From Paulownia fortunei (taxonomy: Eukaryota; Streptophyta; Magnoliopsida; Lamiales; Paulowniaceae): DNA of 64,000 nucleotides. The translations under genes and the position numbers were made by a program. A model generated the notes under the pieces. The model was not told the origin of the DNA. It saw only the letters and a program-made list of their open reading frames with translations, and ran no database searches. Positions 10,299 to 21,660 of the stretch are shown here, piece after piece. Position 1 is the stretch's first letter. Every line of letters starts with the position of its first letter. The DNA is taken from positions 12,785,632 to 12,849,631 of the forward strand of contig CM033105.1 of NCBI GenBank assembly GCA_019321725.1, read 5' to 3'.

Positions 10299-11870
10299 TG
10301 ATAAGTACACATTTTGACATATTTTTGTATCTAATCCTTTATATTTTTCTTACTTTATTCTTGTTAATATTCTTGTTTTATTAATGTTATGTGTTAGGGA
10401 ATAAATGAATATAAAAAGATCAAAGAAACATATTTTTAGACTTGTGTAGTTTTGGTATTTTGAGCATAACTCCATGATCAAAAGGCTTATAGATCTGAAT
10501 TTTTTTTCATTTAAAAGCTAATAGATATAAGTACAACTTTTTTGTTGGAAGCTTAGCCCAATTCAATCTTGATTATAGCAAAAAATTCATCTATGTGGTT
10601 GCACAAAATGAATCACAAAAAATTCAGTTCAGCTCAATATTGACTTATTTGACTAATTGGATTATATCTCTTAAGATTAAATTGCTTTTAGGCTGAAACT
10701 TTGACATGTTATACAAAAGAGGTAAATAAACAAATTTTCTTAAGAAAGATTGTGAGAAAATGTGTCATAATGGTAAAAACATAGGCTGTAAGGTGATGGT
10801 GCTGTTAAAGGATGACTCTTGGACATAATTCGGTAATTTGACCATATTTCCTTCATTCAACAACCAAATTTAACAAATGATATATGAAAATATATCATAT
10901 CAAAAGATCTACAACTTTTGTTCTTACTCATCATCAAAATATGGTTGTATCTGACCTATAAATGCAATTTAATCGGGTAGGTAAGAATTTTGAGGATTTT
11001 GTGTAAGAACTTACCAATTTTTGGCAACTAGCATACCACTTGATTAACTTCTCCATTATTTGTTTGGCCTCTAGCATACTCCAAGTACTATAAATAGGCT
11101 ATGTATTAAGTTTGTAAGAGAGGGGAGATAAAAGGTTTCTTTAGGCTAAATTTTCTAGTATGTATGTTCTCTAGTTTGTCTTCTATTGTTAGTCTTTGCT
11201 GCTTTTATTATGTCTTTTTAAATTTTATTTTGCTGAGGAAAAAGGGTGAACATCTTGATGGATGAAGATGAATGGTTATAAGGGTAGAAAATGTTTCAGT
11301 ATGTTGTATTATTATTTTGAGTTTTGATCTAAACCTTACTTGTTTTGAGGGAATTCTTGATTTTTGTATAATACTTGGGTTCATTTAGCTTATTATACGG
11401 TTTTACCCCACTAACTGCTAATATGAAATCTTGATTTGTTGTTGATAAAGTCTGCATAAATGCTTGATCCCATAAATAAGTATTGGTGTTAAGAGATAAT
11501 TTACAAATAGTAAGACAATATCATGATTACCTTATTGCATGAACAATTTGATAATATCTTCCCATTGAAACCTTCATTATGTATGGATTTCAATAGTGAT
11601 AATTAAGAGATGTAAAAAGAATAAATAATCGTTTCTCTATACAAAACTAAAGAGTGGATCCATAATTCTCAATACTTTTATTACTTTGGTATTTCTTTAT
11701 TTACATCATACATTAATTTTTCTTATATTTTGAATCACATAAATCCCATTTTTTTATAATTATAATCCTGAATTCTTCAAGCAACTTCCCTGTGGATCGA
11801 CCTCAGACTCACGAGAAATTTAGTATTTAATACAACCTGCACTTAGATTTGCAACCTTAAAGTTGTAGCA
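10299..11870 (+). repeat. 3' LTR of Athila-like element
   Basis: Starts tgataagtac and ends gttgtagca, followed by the target duplication gagat at 11871-11875. It aligns with 1038-2667 and is shorter mainly because of a missing block near 11175. Confidence 0.92.
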
Positions 11871-11875
11871 GAGAT

Positions 11876-12270
11876 GGTTGAAGTGGTTCTTGCTCTCTAT
11901 GCTGGTTAACATCAAATTGAGATATTGCTTAAGCTGCAGCTCGGGTTGATGCATTCTCGATCATTACCCTTAGTGTCTCTTGGGTTATTTATAGCACGGC
12001 TGATTGAGCTAGCTCCTCCGAACTCGGTGGTAGACCATGCTAAAGAAGTAGTTCTCACAGTTGGTCTACTATGTTATTATCACCTCTTCTTTCACAGAGG
12101 GCGTCTTGAGCGCTGGGCTCTCTAGCTCTAGTTTTGGTCTATATCCTCAATGTCTTAGTAGTAGTTTCCCATAGGCAATGCCAAAATGATTGGGTATAGA
12201 TATAAATCCTCCAACGTCAACTCCTCACGAGCTTACAACTCTTAAGTGGGTTCCTGCCTACGATACCCAT
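11876..12270 (-). pseudogene. Tat-like element: gag 5' end and leader
   Basis: This is the continuation of the minus-strand element interrupted at 1037. On the minus strand it runs from the primer site toward gag. A coding-like stretch (SSEELAQSAV region near 11975-12025) is compatible with the N-terminal Gag leader, but I see no clear start codon. Rejoining it with 1-1037 across the Athila insertion gives a collinear element. Confidence 0.55.
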
Positions 12271-12290
12271 AGTCATTAGGGCGCCAAGGT
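12271..12290 (-). promoter_or_regulatory. Primer-binding site of Tat-like element
   Basis: On the minus strand the LTR end ccgggaca is followed by accttggcgccctaatg. The tggcgcc core is the usual start of a Ty3/gypsy primer site. The downstream bases are diverged, so I do not name the tRNA. Confidence 0.6.
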
Positions 12291-12507
12291 TGTCCCGGCA
12301 AAAATCCTTTGATGCTCAAGTCATAAATAGAGCAAGTTGATAATCCCAAAGTAGAAAACTGAAACTTGTAGAGAACTGAACAAGATTGCGCACCTTTGAA
12401 TTATAAGAATAGGTGATATTTATACTATAGATTAGAGGATTTTTCATGGGCTTGGGCCTTAGTGGGCTTAACCTGTTTCGTGCTCATAACCCATCAATAT
12501 TGATTAA
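12291..12507 (-). repeat. Truncated LTR of Tat-like element
   Basis: The 3' end of an LTR read on the minus strand. It contains a TATA-like tatagtataaatatcac, a transcript-leader-like stretch, and a terminus ccgggaca beside the primer site. It stops at about 12507 where the copia LTR begins mid-sequence, so both repeats are truncated at this junction. Confidence 0.65.
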
Positions 12508-13657
12508 TTAATTAATTAATAGTTCTATTTAATTTAATAGTTAAATTGAATTATTCAATTAAGTAATTGGATTATTTAATTGTACTTAATTCGATTAGAA
12601 AACCCAATTGGAGTAAATTATAATAAATCAATTAGATTGATTAATTTGAGATTAAATCAATTGAATTGATTTGTGAATTTTTAAGTCCAAGTCCAAAAAT
12701 TAATGTAGATCACTATCGAAGCCCAATAGAATATGAAGAGAATACATTAAATAAATATGATTTATTTAATTAACATATTTATAACTAAATCAATAAAGTG
12801 AAAAAATTGGCTACTAAGATTTATATATAAATATATTTTTGGTATATATTTGATATATATCCATCTTGATATTATTTGAAGAGTTCAAATTAATATCAAG
12901 AATGTATGTAGATAATTTTGATGACTAACGTAGTCCGAAACAAGTCCACATACGTTGGAGAGAGAAAAAGAGGAGAGTTATTGGAAGATTTAGAATCCTT
13001 CCAAAATTAAACTTAGAAATAGGTCAAAATTGACAAACTTTCCAAGAGTTGGAGTAGGAACAAATTTTCAACCCCTATTTATAGGAAGGGCCGAAAATTA
13101 CCATAGTAATTAGTAGAAATATTATTTTGTTAAGTCTTCTATTTTTCCCTCTAAGAAAAGAAAAGAAAAGGTATTTTCTTGAAATCTTGATTTTCTTATT
13201 CTTTAAAAAGAAAACTAGTTTCTTGATATTCTCTTTATATATAAGTTTTAAGAACTTAAAGAATCAATATTTATTATTCTTAAAAATTTGTTCTTGATCC
13301 ATCAATTGGATCAAAAAAGAAAAATTTAATTTGGATCCAAATTAGTAAATAATTAAAAGGATACTAGCAAATCCTTTTAATTAGTGTTATTTTTTATATT
13401 GTGGACCTAATAGAGGGGAGATATTTGGATCCCTGCGAGTTCTGATAAGCAATTGATTGCTTCATTCCCTACAATAACCGGAGTGCATGAAATGTACAAT
13501 CTGAATTAATATATTTATTTTATATATATTCACTTAAATAAGTGCGATCGATAAAATTGCTTTCGAATCGTGGGGATAAATTTATTTGATAAATTTATGT
13601 TTGATAAAATTTTAATTTTCTGTTGCATATGCCCCTGTAATTATAGTGAACCCAATA
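12508..13657 (+). repeat. 5' LTR of copia 1, lacking its first half
   Basis: Matches 19988-21165 at high identity (runs such as ttctatttaatttaatagtt and gggccgaaaattaccatag occur in both). It begins abruptly at about 12508, inside the LTR, next to a truncated Tat-like LTR. It ends cccaata before the primer site. Confidence 0.88.
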
Positions 13658-13672
13658 GTGATATCGGAGCCA
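13658..13672 (+). promoter_or_regulatory. Primer-binding site, initiator-Met-like
   Basis: gtgatatcggagcc follows the LTR. It is a mutated form of tggtatcagagc, the initiator methionine tRNA site used by most plant copia elements. Confidence 0.75.
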
Positions 13673-15170
13673 CGGTTTTGCTTATTCAGTGAATTTCAAA
13701 TTTATGTATACATGATTTTAAATTATTTAAATTCATATATGTAAAATTTGATTTTACATAATTTCAGTAATTGATGATTGGGAATTATTTTAATTGTCTA
13801 TTTAAATTGTTTAAATATTAAAATTAGAAAAGAGATGCGAAGAAACAGGCTGCGCGCGCGTTGGGTGTGGGATAGCCGACAACTATGTGCAGCACTGGGC
13901 GCGTTGTCCATGCGTGCACGACAGGTAGCCATTGTGTTGCTCGTCCTGTCATTTTTCCCGGGTCTGTTTTTTATTTTTTGGAATTTTAAAATTAAATATT
14001 AATTTTAATAATTTCTGAAAAATTATTTTTCAAAGAAATTTTTTTTTTTCAAGTAATGAAAAATCATCCCAAGTCAAAACAATTGCGTTTAACCACTTGG
14101 TAAATTTACATGTTTTTAATTGCATGTGATGTCAATTATGATCATATATGGGATGATCATGAGGCATTGGACGAATGTGATTGGTTTTATTTAATATTTT
14201 TGGATTTTAAAATGGGGCCTACGAGCCTCTTATTCTATTTATGTAAGTTATTTAATTTTCTGCAAAGAGAGTAAAATATGTGGTGATGTTTTTCTTTTTC
14301 TTTGAAAGACGAAGGAGAATCAAGAAAGAAGTTTCAAAGAAGGCCCATGTTTGTATAAGATACAATTATGTAATAGAATAAGTTCTATTTTATTTTATTA
14401 TCCTTAGACTGACCTTATGTATATTTTTGGTTCAAATGGACTGTATAAGACTGGTTTATGATCATTCATTTATTTAAGTATATATTAGATTCATGCTTAG
14501 GATTTTATTTAATGCTTTTATGCTTGAGCAATGATATTATGATGTCATGCATTAAATAACCAAAAATTAAACCCCACTTAATTTACAAAAATTAAGTAAT
14601 AGAATTTTTAGAAAATTCAATTTCAAACAAAAATGGACAAGTTAGGTAGGATCTATCGTTCCATGCCAACAATCAAAGGTAGAGACATGACGACTGCTAC
14701 CGCACTTGATCAATGACCATGAATCGTGGGGTAGTTTTATGTTGGAAAGTTGTGATCTCTACCAAGCATTGAGATGCTTGTGGGACGGAATCATCATTAT
14801 GCTGGCCATGAGTCGTGGGACATCTTGATGCTCTATCTACACAAAAGTTTGATGGGTATTGTTTGACACTTAATACTATATGGGCTCATAAAATAGGGGT
14901 ACATGGGAAGAGGTTAGACAAAACAAACTTGAGGGTTGTATAGTGATACAATCATAAAACAGTTTACTGATAGAAAAATATCATGGGCTCGTAAAATTAG
15001 AGTGTGAAATATTTTTGTTAGACATCAAGCCCATTAGGAAATTCAATTTCCAAAAATTTCATTAGGGGTGATGGAATTCGAAGAAAATAGTGGGAGACAT
15101 TTAGTATTAAAGATCTTATATTAATTGAATATGTTTTTCCCATAGTTTATTCTTTTTTTGCTTCGTGCAT
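13673..15170 (+). other. Copia 1 leader region
   Basis: About 1.5 kb of untranslated leader before gag. It includes a GC-rich patch near 13845-13935 in otherwise AT-rich sequence. An open frame at 13778-14002 shows no family resemblance and I do not call it a gene. Related leader sequence is found in copia 2 (24752-28568 and 37680-38480). Confidence 0.6.
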
Positions 15171-15176
15171 GTTTTG

Positions 15177-15870
15177 CAGATTTTTCTACCGAAATAGCAA
15201 ATAATCCACTTGCGACAATCCTTGAACAAAACAAATTAATTGGACCTAACTTTATTGATTGACTAAGAAACCTTAAGATAGTTCTTCAATCAGAGAAAAG
15301 GCATAATCCTCGACGCCGTGCCTCATTCGGTTCCACCGGAGGATATTGCTTTAGAGGCTTATGCAGATTACCTATGACATGTTGATGACAGTATGTAGGC
15401 TCAATGCTACATGTTGGCATTGATGTCAAATGAACTACAGAGATAGAATGAGGATCAATATACTACTTATGGGATCCTCCTTCAACTACAAGAGATGTAT
15501 GATGAACGAACTCGGCAGATGAGATATCAGATCTTAAAAGAGCTTTTTAGATATTGTATGACTGAGGGGTCTTCAGTCCATAACCATCGGTTGGAGACTA
15601 GTCTAGTTGAGCTATAGAACATGTTAAAGACGATTGAGTCCACCATGAAAAAGGACAAGCCGGTTTTGCTTGTTGGATTCTCTTCCAGATCAAAGGCTAA
15701 AAAGCCCAAGAAAGAAAAGAGGAAATGAAAAGGTTCCTCTAAGCTTAACAAGGTGAAGGCTAAGGGCGATGTCAAGGTGGTTTCTTCTCAAGCTAATGAC
15801 AAGTGCCATTACTGCGGCAAACCAGAGCATTAGAAAAATAATTGCAAGGAGTATCTTGCAAGCTTGAAGA
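15177..15870 (+). pseudogene. Copia 1 gag with zinc knuckle
   Basis: The frame reads NPLATILEQNKLIGPNFIDW, then LRNLKIVLQSEK, typical of the copia Gag (UBN2-like) start. After VVSSQANDK it reaches a zinc knuckle CHYCGKPEH-x-KNNC near 15808-15846, with a stop replacing the residue after H. Several other in-frame stops and a frameshift near 15300 are present. Gag forms the particle and the knuckle binds RNA. Confidence 0.8.
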
Positions 15871-16480
15871 GCTCAGGTATATATTTTGTTGAAGTTAACT
15901 TGTCTATTAACAATACTTCTTGAGTATTAGATACCAGTTATGGTTCACATATATGCAATAATTTACAGATAATAAAAAGAACTAGGAAACTGGATATAGA
16001 AGATACGGTTCTTAAGATGGGGAATGGAGCAAGAGTTGTTGCATTAGCTATTGGAACTATTAATCTAACTTTTGAGAATGGTTCTGTAATAGTTTTAAAC
16101 TATTGTCTTTTCATTTCAGATATTATTAAGAACATTGTTTCTATTCCAGTTTTGAATAGACAAGGTTTTAGATTTACCATTGAGAATGAAAATTATTTCA
16201 TTTTCAAATGTTTTGATTTTATCTATTTAGCTTCTTTGACGAATTGTTTATATACTGTCACTCCCTATAACCCCATTTTTACAATTCAACAAAATAAAAG
16301 AAAATTAGATAATCGTATTTCCATGAGCTTATAGCATGCAAAATTATGGCATATTTCTGAGAAAAAGGATTAACAAGTTGGCACAATTACTTGATCTAAA
16401 GAACAAGCAAGAACTGTCAATATGTGAATCATGCCTCAAAGAAAAGATAACCAAATCTCAATTTATTGGACAAGTGGAGC
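15871..16480 (+). pseudogene. Copia 1 protease and pre-integrase region
   Basis: After the knuckle, VLDTSYGSHICNN (near 15925-15965) is the copia protease active-site region, where an Asp-Thr/Ser-Gly is expected. Here the Gly is lost (DTS). 16017-16334 continues MGNGARVVALAIGTINL to a stop. 16336-16450 carries the gag pre-integrase motif (LWHISEKRINKLAQ in a mixed frame, then CESCLKEKITK), the zinc-binding H-C-C part of integrase. Confidence 0.8.
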
Positions 16481-17390
16481 GAGCCAAACATCTATTGGAT
16501 TTGATCTATACAAATATATGTGGGTCATTAAGTGTTAGTGCCCACGGGGAACTATAACTACTTCTGAACCTCTACTGATGACTTATCTTGGTATGGTTAT
16601 GTGTAGCTTTTAAGGTACAAATCTGAAGTATTTGAAAAGTTCAAAGAATTCAAAACCAAAGTAGAGAAACAAACTGGCTTAAATATAAAGACTTTTCTAT
16701 CTGATCGAGGAAGTGAATACTTAAGCACAATGTTCTTGGATTATCTAAAAGAAAATGAGATCCTCTCATAGTGGACTCCTCCTACAACTCCACAACTCAA
16801 CAATAGCCTTGGAAATGGCATCATACCTATCAAATAAGGTGTCATCTAAAGCTGTGCCCAAAACACCATATAAGATATGTTGTGGAAAGACACCTTCCTG
16901 CAAATACCTTAGGGTATGGTGGTGTGTGCTGCTAATGTGAAGCAGCAAGTGGGAGATAAGTTGGATATGAGATCCAGCTTATACAAGTTCGTGGGGTATC
17001 CAAAAGGGTCTATTGGATATTATTTCTACGACATCTCAAAGCAAAGGGTGTTTGTTTTGAGGAATTCTACATTTTTTGAAGAAAAATTTCTTTTAAAGAG
17101 AAGTGGGAAAGTTGTAGAGCTTGAAAAAACTCAAGAACCATAGAATGCCCCAACTGTTGCAGTAGACAACAAACTAGCTGATGTTGGGCCCTCTGAGGCA
17201 TAATCTCTTTGAAGATCCGCAAGGTCTCATGTATACCTAAGAGGTACAACTTATTGTTAGAAAACAAAGAAGAGTGACTCCTTTTGGATAATGATCCAAG
17301 AAGCTATGGAGAGACGATGTTTGACATCGACTCGGAGAAGTGACAAGAAGCTATGCAATCTGAGATGAACTCTATGTACTCCAATGAGGT
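16481..17390 (+). pseudogene. Copia 1 integrase core and C-terminus
   Basis: RAKHLLDLIYTNICGSLSV marks the first catalytic Asp region of the copia integrase. LSDRGSEYLS near 16695-16725 marks the second. The expected Glu region (SPPxTPQxNG-like) near 16770-16800 is frameshifted. YKFVGYPKGSIGYYFYD at 16980-17030 is the conserved C-terminal block before RT. Stops and shifts break the frame throughout. Integrase inserts the DNA copy into the genome. Confidence 0.8.
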
Positions 17391-18330
17391 ATGGACCCAC
17401 CACAGGGAATTGTTCTTATTAGCTGCAAATGGGTCTACAAGCGGAAGCTTGGAGTAGATAGAGAGGTGGCGACCTACAAAGCACATTTAGTTGCAAAAAG
17501 TTATACTCAGAAGCAAGAAATTGATTATGAGAAAACTTTTTCACCAGTAGTGATGCTTAAATCTATTCAGATACTCCTAGCCATATTTGTATTTTATGAC
17601 CATGAGATATGACAAATGGATGTGAAGACTGCGTTCTTTAATGAAAGTATTAAGGAAGAGATCTATAAAGCAGATAGAAGGCTTCATATTGAGTGGGACA
17701 AAAAGTTTGCAAGCTCCAGAGATTCATTTATGGACTTAAACAAGTTTCGAGGAGTTGGAACATCTAGTTTGATAAAATAATCAAAATATTTGATTTTCAT
17801 AAGAACCTGGATAAACCATGTGTCTACAAGAAGGTTAGTAGAAGTGTAGTTATATTTATTGTGCTCTACATTGATGCATTCTACTCATTGAGAATGATGT
17901 AGGGATGTTGCTATCGACGAGGGCTTGGTTGTCTAATCAGTTTTCCATGAAGGACTTGGGAGATGCATTTTTTATCTTAGGGATAAAGATCTATAGAGAT
18001 AGATCAAGAAGAATGATCAGATTATCCCACTTCATATACATAGACAAAGTGCTAAAATAGTTTAGTATGGACGAATCCAAGCGAGGATTCCTGCCTATGA
18101 GTCATGAGACTCTCTAAGGCTATGTCTCCCAAGACACCTGAAGAGAGAGAAAGGATAGCTCGCATACCTTATCCTTCCACCATAGGGAGCATAATATATG
18201 CAATGTTGTGTACAAGGCCTGATATAGCACATACTCTGAGCCTTATGAGCAGATATTAGTCTAATCTAGGAAAAGAACAATAGAAAACTATTAAGATGAT
18301 CCTCAAGTACTTGAGAAGGACTAAGGATAT
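17391..18330 (+). pseudogene. Copia 1 reverse transcriptase
   Basis: 17391-17612 encodes CKWVYKRKLGVDREVATYKA, then LVAKSYTQKQEIDYEKTFSP, the hallmark start of copia RT. Then QMDVKTAFFNE (catalytic Asp region) lies at about 17613-17645, after a stop. The second catalytic motif (usually YVDDM-like) near 17865-17885 is frameshifted. Thumb sequence with the LSRFSM-type block follows near 18060. Confidence 0.85.
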
Positions 18331-18850
18331 CTTTCTAATATACGGTAATAGAGAACTAAAACTAGAAGGATATATAGACTCTAGTTTTCAGTCTAATTTA
18401 GATGACTCAAAGTTCAGGTTTGGATATATATTCACCCTCAATGGTGGTGCGGTTAGTTGAAAGAGTTCCAAGCAAAAGACGACTGCATAATCTACCACCG
18501 AAGCTAAATATATTGCTACATCAGATAAAATAAAAGAAGCTATTTGGATAAGAAACTTAATTTAAGAATTGGGTGTAGTTCCATCAATTGTTGATCCAGT
18601 TATGATTTACTGTCAGAATAATGGAGCCATTGCGTAAGCAAATGAGCTAAGATCTCATCAAAGATCTAAGCATATAATGAAACATATCATTTAATCAGAG
18701 AGATCATTGGTAGATGTGACATCATTATGGATCGAGCTACCTCAGTAGAAAATATAGTCGACCCACTTACTAAGCCCTTAGCACCAAAGGTATTCGGCAG
18801 ACATCTCAAGAAGATAGACCTTAGATACATGGGCAATTAGAATAAGGCCA
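18331..18850 (+). pseudogene. Copia 1 RNase H
   Basis: The frame reads DSSFQSNLDDSKFRFGYIFT, then a W-to-stop change in the VSWKSSKQ-type block. STTEAKYIATSD (near 18495-18530), the conserved T-x-E-A-E/K-Y motif, and KHIMKHI follow. Several stops are present. The element coding region ends near 18840. Confidence 0.85.
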
Positions 18851-18860
18851 AGTGGGAGAT
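18848..18860 (+). promoter_or_regulatory. Polypurine tract of copia 1
   Basis: ccaagtgggagat immediately precedes the 3' LTR. This is the standard copia plus-strand primer context. Confidence 0.8.
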
Positions 18861-21165
18861 CGTTAGGTAGGATGCCTAGTGCCCCAATTAGATTGGGTGT
18901 ATTATACTTTTTTTCTTTTATAAAGACAATCTTATTAGGAATCATATTAATAAAAAGGAATTTTCTATATCTTATGTCTTACATCTTTTGTTTCTACACA
19001 TTAGATAAAGTTCTTAGACCAAATTTAGCTACAGGGTATGGTCGCGCATATGATGGCGATCATAGAACATGCCTCTAAGGATTTGGTCTTGAATAAATTC
19101 CAAGTCGAGAGTTTTTTGAGATGGGACAATAAATAGTTTAGTAAGACTAGCACGTATGATGTATACTTGTGAGATGAGAATATCATATGCCATTGGCATT
19201 AGTGTAGAGATGCAAGTGTATGTATGTGGGTGCTTGTTAGAGAATAAGTACATCGAACATGGCCCACAAGAAATTCTTAATTGGAGGTTTTGCCTATTGA
19301 AATAAGAATTTTCTGTGTTGCGATAGTACATGGCTAATCCTCAAACTTAAGGCACGATGGTAGTCTTGTGTGCATCCTACAACACTTTGACATATTTTTT
19401 GATTGTTTGACAATCACAACGGCGGTATGTTTGGTGTTGCACTGGTGTGCATGGAGGTTTGTTAGTAGCCAATATAAAATTCGACACTTGTTTTTTAAAC
19501 CAGAAAAACTCCTGTATTTTCATAGTTCATGATTCAAAAATTATAGCCAAGACATGATGAATCATGATTTATCAGGAATCATTGAAACTTGAAATGGGAT
19601 CACAATTAATGAATCATCTAGAGTTTCAACTTATAATCCATGTCCTAGATTCAATCAAAAGATTAGTTGTCGAAAGGACCGTACGTGTATGGTACTCGCA
19701 ACTTAAATAGGTTTACTCATAATTTCACCTAAAACTAGTTTGCTATAATTACTTGCTAGGTGTTTTCATGGATAGTGAGGTTTTTGGAATTAAGGAGTTA
19801 ATTCTAAGTGGATTAATTAATTGGATTAATTAATTGAAATAATTATTATTCATAAGCTGCAAATGTTGCAAGTTCACTACTAGCTTAGTAGTGAACCTAA
19901 AAGGGTCACACATCTTTATGAAAAATAACATTTCTAATTTTTGGATTTATCCAATGGTTGGAAATTAATTAATTAATATTGATTAATTATTTAATTAAGG
20001 GTTCTATTTAATTTAATAGTTAAATTAAATTATTCAATTAAGTAATTTGGTTATTTAATTGGACATAATTTGATTAAGAAGCCCAATTGGAGTAAATTAT
20101 AATTAATTAGTTGGATTGATTAATTTGCGATTAAATTAATTGGATTGATTTATGGATTTTTAAGTCCAATCCCAAAAATTAGTACCAATCATTTTAAAAG
20201 CCCACTAGAATATAAAGAGAATAAATTAAATAAATATGATTTATTTAATTAACATATTTATAATTAAATCAATAAAGTGAATCAATTTTTATAGGATAAA
20301 AATCGGCCACTATGATTTATTTTATATATAAATGTATTTTTGGTATATATTTTATATATATCCATCTTGATATAATATGAAGAGTTCAAATTAATATAAA
20401 AAATGTATGTAGACAATTTTGATGACTAATGAAGTCTCAAACAAGTCCACATACGTTGAGAGAGAAAAAGAGAAGAGTGATTGGAAGATTTAGAATTTTT
20501 CCAAAATCTAATATTGAATTAGTTCAAAATTGACAAATTTTCCAAGAGTTGGAGTATGAGCAAATTTTCAACCCCTATTTATAGAGAGGGCCGAAAATTA
20601 CCATAGTAATTAGTAGAAATATTATTTTGTTAAGTCTTCTATTTTTCCCTCCAAGAAAAGAAAAGAAAAGGTGTTTTCTTGAAATCTTGATTTTCTCGTT
20701 CTTTAAAAAGAAAACTAGTTTCTTGATATTCTCTTTATATATAAGTTTTAAAAACTTAAAGAATCAATCTTTATTTTTCTTGAAAGTTTGTTCTTGATCC
20801 ATCAATTAGATAAAAAGACAAAATTTACTCCGAATCCATATTAGTAAATGATTAAAAGGATACTAGTGAATCCTTTTAATTGGTGTTATTTTTTATATTG
20901 TGCACTTGATAGAAGGGAGACACTTGAATCTCTACAAGTTCTGAGAGTTCCGATAAGCAATTGATTGCTTCATTTCCTACGACAACCAGAGTGTACAAAA
21001 CGTACAATCCGAATGAATATATTTATTTTATATATATTCACTTGAATAAATACGATCATTAGAATTGCTTTTGAATTGAGGGAATAAATTCATTTGGTAA
21101 ATTTATGTTTGATAAAATTTTAATTTTTCGCTGCACATGCTTATGTGATTATAGCGAACCCAACA
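18861..21165 (+). repeat. 3' LTR of copia 1
   Basis: Begins cgttaggtaggatgcc (the usual TG start changed to CG) after the polypurine tract and ends gaacccaaca. It defines a superfamily of LTRs seen elsewhere in the window: 22781-24751, 43607-45573, fragments at 42297-42528 and 21166-21660, and a minus-strand fragment at about 41510-42017. Confidence 0.88.
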
Positions 21166-21660
21166 TGTATAAATACACAACATAGGGCTGAAAATAATTG
21201 TTGGAAATAAGCAAATATGCCCCCATAGTACGCACCCGCTCCCCCTCCTCCTCTCTTTTTCTTTCTAGTCTCGTGTCTTTTATGTATCAAAGGTTTCATA
21301 TTTTGATATATTAGATTAATTCCCTTATTACAAGTTGATATGGGAATTAAATCTACACTCCCAAATTCTAGATTAGAATAAAGATTCACCATTCACTAGC
21401 AAAGATCGTGAATTGTGATCTTACTTGAGGTATGGATACTATTATAGGGAAGACGATTGGATTTCTATGGCAAATTAGTTTCTGATGTAGCCACGATTTG
21501 AATCATTCAATTCACTTCATCAATCAAAGTTCTTGTAATTCACAGATATTCGTGAAACCTTCATTTATTCAAACTAATTAATTGTATCGAACAAGAGTGC
21601 ATGTATTAAACTATTATATGCATGCTTTCAAATTTTATATTTCTACTGGCCAGTGTCCTG
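21166..21660 (+). repeat. 3' part of another copia-superfamily LTR
   Basis: tgtataaatacacaa, then a pyrimidine-rich stretch and actcccaaattctag, then aattgtgatcttac, match the TATA-to-end half of the LTR at 22781-24751 (near 24220-24740). The copia 1 element appears to have inserted at this LTR's TATA region. The upstream half is not adjacent on the left, because the left flank of copia 1 is lost. The right end is approximate. Confidence 0.65.

Larger units (their letters stand above)
1038..11870 (+). mobile_element. Athila-like Ty3/gypsy element carrying a LOG-like gene
   Basis: A 10.8-kb element bounded by two LTRs (1038-2667 and 10299-11870) and a perfect gagat target duplication. Internal order is primer site, gag, aspartic protease, RT, RNase H, integrase zinc-binding part, an unrecognised reading frame, a LOG-like reading frame, a long non-coding 3' region and a polypurine tract. 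Protease and RT sequences (DLGA, FMDDFSVF, PFGLCN) and the primer site ggcgccgttg are of the Athila type. All reading frames are broken by stops or frameshifts, and the integrase catalytic core is absent. The copy cannot be autonomous. It inserted into a minus-strand Tat-like gag. Confidence 0.9.
12508..21165 (+). mobile_element. Ty1/copia element 1 (decayed, 5'-truncated)
   Basis: A copia element in the order LTR, Met-tRNA-like primer site, long leader, gag, protease, integrase, RT, RNase H, polypurine tract, LTR. Integrase precedes RT, which defines Ty1/copia. The right LTR (18861-21165, 2305 bp) is complete. The left one (12508-13657) lacks about the first 1.1 kb, so the left flank and target duplication cannot be read. 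The polyprotein has many stops. Confidence 0.88.

Noticed and set aside
13778..14002. 74-residue open frame in the copia 1 leader, with a hydrophobic C-terminal stretch
   Set aside because: It lies in the untranslated leader, spans an atypical GC-rich patch, resembles no family, and has no counterpart in the copia 2 leader.
21141..21392. Minus-strand open frame with a Gly/Lys-rich run
   Set aside because: The run is the reverse of a pyrimidine tract in an LTR leader. It crosses an LTR boundary and has no family match.
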